Positions 41,408 to 43,905 of a stretch of 43,905 nucleotides of DNA are shown in pieces. Origin of the DNA: Synergistaceae bacterium (lineage in GTDB: Bacteria; Synergistota; Synergistia; Synergistales; Aminobacteriaceae); contig JAFSWZ010000013.1 of NCBI GenBank assembly GCA_017450125.1, positions 142,282 through 186,186 of the forward strand, in the 5' to 3' direction. The stretch's first letter is position 1. Every line of letters starts with the position of its first letter. The position numbers and the translations under genes are program-made. The notes under the pieces were generated by a model. The model saw only the letters and a list, made by a program, of their open reading frames with translations, searched no databases and was not told the DNA's origin.

Positions 41408-42787
41408 TTACTTCACGAACGTCTGATAGTACCCCGTGCACAGAATTACGAGGATTATAACAGGTACTATATACGTGAAGTAGAAGCGCAGGCTCTTCGG
41501 GAACTTCGCGCCCTTGCCTTCGTCAGCCTCAGCAATGAACTTGTCCCATCCCCAGCCGTAGCGTGTTACGCAGAACGTCAGGTAGATAAGTGCTCCGATG
41601 GGAAGAAGGTTGTTGCTCACGATGAAGTCTTCGAGGTCGAGCACTCCTGAGCCCGGCCCGAGAGGCTGGAAGCCCGACCAGACGTTGAAGCCGAGCGCGC
41701 AGGGTATCGACAGCAGAATTATCGTTACGAACATCACGGAGACTGCGCGATGTCTGTCCCAGCTGAAACGATCCATGTAGCAGGCTACAATGTTCTCAAA
41801 GACTGCAATAACCGTAGAGAGTGCCGCAAAGCTCATGAACAGGAAGAAGATTGCTCCCCAGATTCTGCCGCCGGGCATCTGGTTGAACATGTTGGGAAGG
41901 GTTACGAAGATTAGGCCGGGACCTGCGCCGGGGTTGATGCCGTACGCGAAGCACGCCGGGAAGATGATTAATCCTGCCATGAGTGCGACGAAGGTATCAA
42001 GTGCAGTGATAATCAGGCTCTCACCGAACAACGTCCTGTCCCGTGAAATGTAGCTCCCGAAAATCGCCATTGAACCGATACCGATTGAGAGCGTGAAGAA
42101 CGCCTGGCCAAGTGCGGCGTATAACGTTGTTCCCAGCCCTTCAGATACCAGCTTGCTGAAGTCCGGCTTAAGGTAGAACTCCAAGCCCTTTTCTGCGCCT
42201 TCAAGGGTTACTGACCTGACGGCAAGAGCCAGCATCAGCACCAGAAGTCCGCACATCATGGTCTTGGTGATGCTCTCAACGCCGCTCTGAAGTCCGGCCC
42301 AGCACACGAGCGCGCCGAAAATGATAACTACAGCCATCCAGAAAGTCAGCTCGTAGGGATTCGCCAGCATTCCGCCGAAGAAGCCCCCGACTGCCTCAGC
42401 GTTCAGCCCCTCGAGCTTTCCGCTGAATGAATAGTACGTGTAGGAGAGCATCCAGCCAGTAACGACGGTGTAGAACATCATCAGGACGTAATTTCCTGCC
42501 CAGCCGATGTAGCCCCACAAGCTCCAGACTTTGTGCTCTGGGCACAGGACGGCGAACGAGCGCGACATACTCTGCTTAGAGGCGCGTCCTACAGCGAACT
42601 CCATGACCATTATCGGCATGGCAAGGAACAGCAGGAAGATGATGTAGATGAGGACGAAGGCGGCACCTCCGTACTGCCCTGTGATGAAGGGGAAACGCCA
42701 AACATTGCCCAGACCTATTGCGCACCCTGCGGAAAGGAAGATGAATCCCAAGCGGGATGCGAAGGTCTCACGCGATTTCTCTGACAT
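41408..42787 (-). CDS. Na+-dependent amino-acid transporter, NSS (LeuT/MhsT) family
   Basis: A 459-residue inner-membrane symporter. The start FASRLGFIFLSAGCAIGLGNVWRFPFI is the unwound first helix that binds Na+ and substrate in the family. Further landmarks are GGAAFVLIYIIFLLFLAMPIM, GIGSMAIFGSYISRD and FMSFAALSTVIAVFENIVA. About 11-12 helices fit the length. The substrate (often aromatic or branched amino acids, or alanine) cannot be told from this reading. It has its own promoter signal and is followed by rubredoxin after a 44-nt gap. Confidence 0.94.
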   Translation of the reverse strand: MSEKSRETFASRLGFIFLSAGCAIGLGNVWRFPFITGQYGGAAFVLIYIIFLLFLAMPIMVMEFAVGRASKQSMSRSFAVLCPEHKVWSLWGYIGWAGNYVLMMFYTVVTGWMLSYTYYSFSGKLEGLNAEAVGGFFGGMLANPYELTFWMAVVIIFGALVCWAGLQSGVESITKTMMCGLLVLMLALAVRSVTLEGAEKGLEFYLKPDFSKLVSEGLGTTLYAALGQAFFTLSIGIGSMAIFGSYISRDRTLFGESLIITALDTFVALMAGLIIFPACFAYGINPGAGPGLIFVTLPNMFNQMPGGRIWGAIFFLFMSFAALSTVIAVFENIVACYMDRFSWDRHRAVSVMFVTIILLSIPCALGFNVWSGFQPLGPGSGVLDLEDFIVSNNLLPIGALIYLTFCVTRYGWGWDKFIAEADEGKGAKFPKSLRFYFTYIVPVIILVILCTGYYQTFVK

Positions 42788-42824
42788 TAATAATCAGACC
42801 TCCCGAAAAATTAAGGATTGCAAG

Positions 42825-42833
42825 ATTATAGCA
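42825..42833 (-). promoter_or_regulatory. Extended -10 promoter for the NSS transporter
   Basis: TGCTATAAT on the minus strand, identical to the rubredoxin element, lies about 38 nt before the transporter ATG. TTTGCG (minus strand) at 42847-42852 could be a weak -35 with 16-nt spacing. Confidence 0.55.
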
Positions 42834-42834
42834 G

Positions 42835-43758
42835 TTAGAGAACGGACGCAAAGAGTTTGCAGCGTTTCTGCACGATGTTGTAGCGCGGGTTTGCCTGAAG
42901 TATGAGGCGGGCCATGACTTCGGGGTCGTCCGGGAGGTGGTAGGTGCACAGCGCGAGCTTCGGGGCGAAACGTGCGAGGGTCTCCTGTGCTCCGGCGAGC
43001 ATGTGGCGTTCAAAGCCTTCTATGTCGGCTTTGATGAAGTCTACGCGCGGAAGGTTATTCTCGCGTACGAAGTCATCAAGCGTTATTGTATCAATTCCTG
43101 ATGGAGCCTCCGTAAAGTCTCCCGAAGAGGCATCGATTCGGTTAGCTCCTGAGTTGCCGACTGTGTTGACGAAGAAGTGCGCGTGGGTCTTCTCGTCAGA
43201 CAAGCCTTTCTTTACGGGAATGATGTTGCCATTGAGTTCCGCTGTTCTCTTCAGATTTTCGAACGTGGTATCAGTAGGCTCGAAAGCGTAAACAGTTGCC
43301 CCCTTCACAGAGGCATAGGCTGCGAAGTCTCCTATCCAGCTTCCAGCGTCAATAACTATGTCTCCGGGTTGAACGGTAGCACTGACCTTGTCGTTCATAA
43401 GTCCGTACGGCCCCTCATTCAAGCACGCATTACAGAAGTTGAAGGTCTCCTCGCTGTAATCATCATTACACCACACGTAACTTCCGAAAGAACCCTCGAA
43501 GATGAACTCCCAGAAGAGTATTGCGTCTTCACCAGTCAAGGCAGGAAGTTTAGCATCACGGATCTGATACACATCGCCCTGTGTGAAAATTGCTGACATC
43601 CTTCGAGCGTGTGCCTTGCCGTAAAATCTTGTTGTCTTCCCTAAGAACTTTCCGGCTATACTATCCATATACCGCAGGAAAAATTCTCTGCACGTGTCAA
43701 TGTCGAAGTATACACGCTTACATCTTTGCTTGAAGTTCCTAATTATTCCCAAAGCCAT
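42835..43758 (-). CDS. FkbM-family methyltransferase
   Basis: About 307 residues. The SAM-dependent core follows the FkbM pattern: GDIVIDAGSWIGDFAAYAS (motif I), ATVYAFEPTDTTFENLKR (motif II), GIDTITLDDFVREN, and VDFIKADIEGFERHMLAGA. FkbM proteins O-methylate sugars or small molecules, often in surface polysaccharide clusters. About 100 N-terminal residues before the core have no clear relative. The start is uncertain: ATG 43758 has GGAGG only 2 nt away, while TTG 43752 is 8 nt from it. The substrate is unknown. Confidence 0.87.
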   Translation of the reverse strand: MALGIIRNFKQRCKRVYFDIDTCREFFLRYMDSIAGKFLGKTTRFYGKAHARRMSAIFTQGDVYQIRDAKLPALTGEDAILFWEFIFEGSFGSYVWCNDDYSEETFNFCNACLNEGPYGLMNDKVSATVQPGDIVIDAGSWIGDFAAYASVKGATVYAFEPTDTTFENLKRTAELNGNIIPVKKGLSDEKTHAHFFVNTVGNSGANRIDASSGDFTEAPSGIDTITLDDFVRENNLPRVDFIKADIEGFERHMLAGAQETLARFAPKLALCTYHLPDDPEVMARLILQANPRYNIVQKRCKLFASVL

Positions 43759-43862
43759 TACCTCCCGAAAAAGTGTGCACAAAAATAGCCCCGCCATCCT
43801 TCACGGACAGCAGAGCTGTTAATGTCTATACGATTGTTGTTGGAATTACTACGATAAGCTAC

Positions 43863-43905
43863 ATGAAGACAAGAAAGCGCAAGCAAGCAAGCAAGCAAGC
43901 AAGCA
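43863..43905 (+). CDS. Possible start of a repeat-containing gene (truncated at right edge)
   Basis: An ATG at 43863 opens a plus-strand frame reading MKTRKRKQASKQASKQ before the window ends, so the CAAG repeats translate as repeating K-Q-A-S. A start codon followed at once by tetranucleotide repeats is the classic plan of phase-variable genes. No good Shine-Dalgarno is visible and only 14 codons are available, so this is a low-confidence call. Confidence 0.2.
   Translation, partial: MKTRKRKQASKQAS
43880..43905. repeat. CAAG tetranucleotide tandem repeat
   Basis: Six full copies plus two bases of CAAG run into the window edge, so the true copy number is not known. It lies upstream of the FkbM gene. 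Such tracts change length by slipped-strand mispairing. Confidence 0.95.

Noticed and set aside
1-43905. tRNA, rRNA, CRISPR array, insertion sequence or prophage
   Set aside because: None was recognised on either strand by eye; structured-RNA and profile searches were not possible, so weak examples could be missed.

Overview
The window reads as chromosomal DNA of a flagellated, diderm, probably anaerobic and peptide- or amino-acid-using bacterium. I infer a member of the Synergistota. The basis is lipid A and LPS genes (lpxB, lpxI, an LptF/G permease), a full Opp peptide importer, a second amino-acid importer, a Na+-dependent NSS transporter, rubredoxin and a Gram-negative-type flagellar cluster. 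The phylum is inferred from gene content only; no rRNA or other marker is present. Genes are tightly packed, often with ATGA-type overlaps, and several starts are GTG, TTG or (oppB) apparently ATT.

Region by region. 1-1345 (minus): ilvC followed by the start of ilvD, which runs off the left edge. 1464-6804 (plus): oppBCDFA. 6857-11303 (minus): a Type III restriction-modification pair, mod then res. 11422-13670 (plus): a polar amino-acid ABC importer (binding protein, permease, ATPase). 13699-16770 (minus): a nickel/cobalt ECF-type importer nikKLMQO. 16847-24250 (minus): an envelope operon running DUF4139 protein, PAS/degenerate-GGDEF membrane protein, LptF/G permease, lpxI, an unusual SDF-fold transporter, lpxB. 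24524-36411 (plus): fliE-F-G-H-I-J, a lytic transglycosylase, a MotE-like protein, fliK, flgD, flgE. 36476-39204: four small secreted proteins of unknown role, two on each strand and divergent, with the plus-strand pair being tandem SH3-like paralogues. 39297-41138 (plus): an amylosucrase-like GH13 enzyme. 41205-43758 (minus): rubredoxin (52 aa), an NSS transporter and a FkbM methyltransferase. The window ends in a CAAG tetranucleotide repeat.

How it fits together: three importers and ilvCD point to a peptide/amino-acid economy. The flagellar cluster supplies basal-body, export-ATPase, hook-cap and hook parts in roughly assembly order, with a wall-cutting enzyme inserted. The LPS genes make and export lipid A precursors.

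The most unusual points are: (i) a transporter with a fused GHKL-like cytoplasmic domain and altered binding residues, translationally coupled between lpxI and lpxB; (ii) the nikK leader, where a promoter, a candidate operator and a perfect hairpin over the ribosome-binding site overlap; (iii) an intrinsic-terminator-like hairpin between fliF and fliG; (iv) the repeat tract at the right edge, which could make a gene phase-variable. No tRNA, rRNA, CRISPR array, insertion sequence or prophage gene was recognised.
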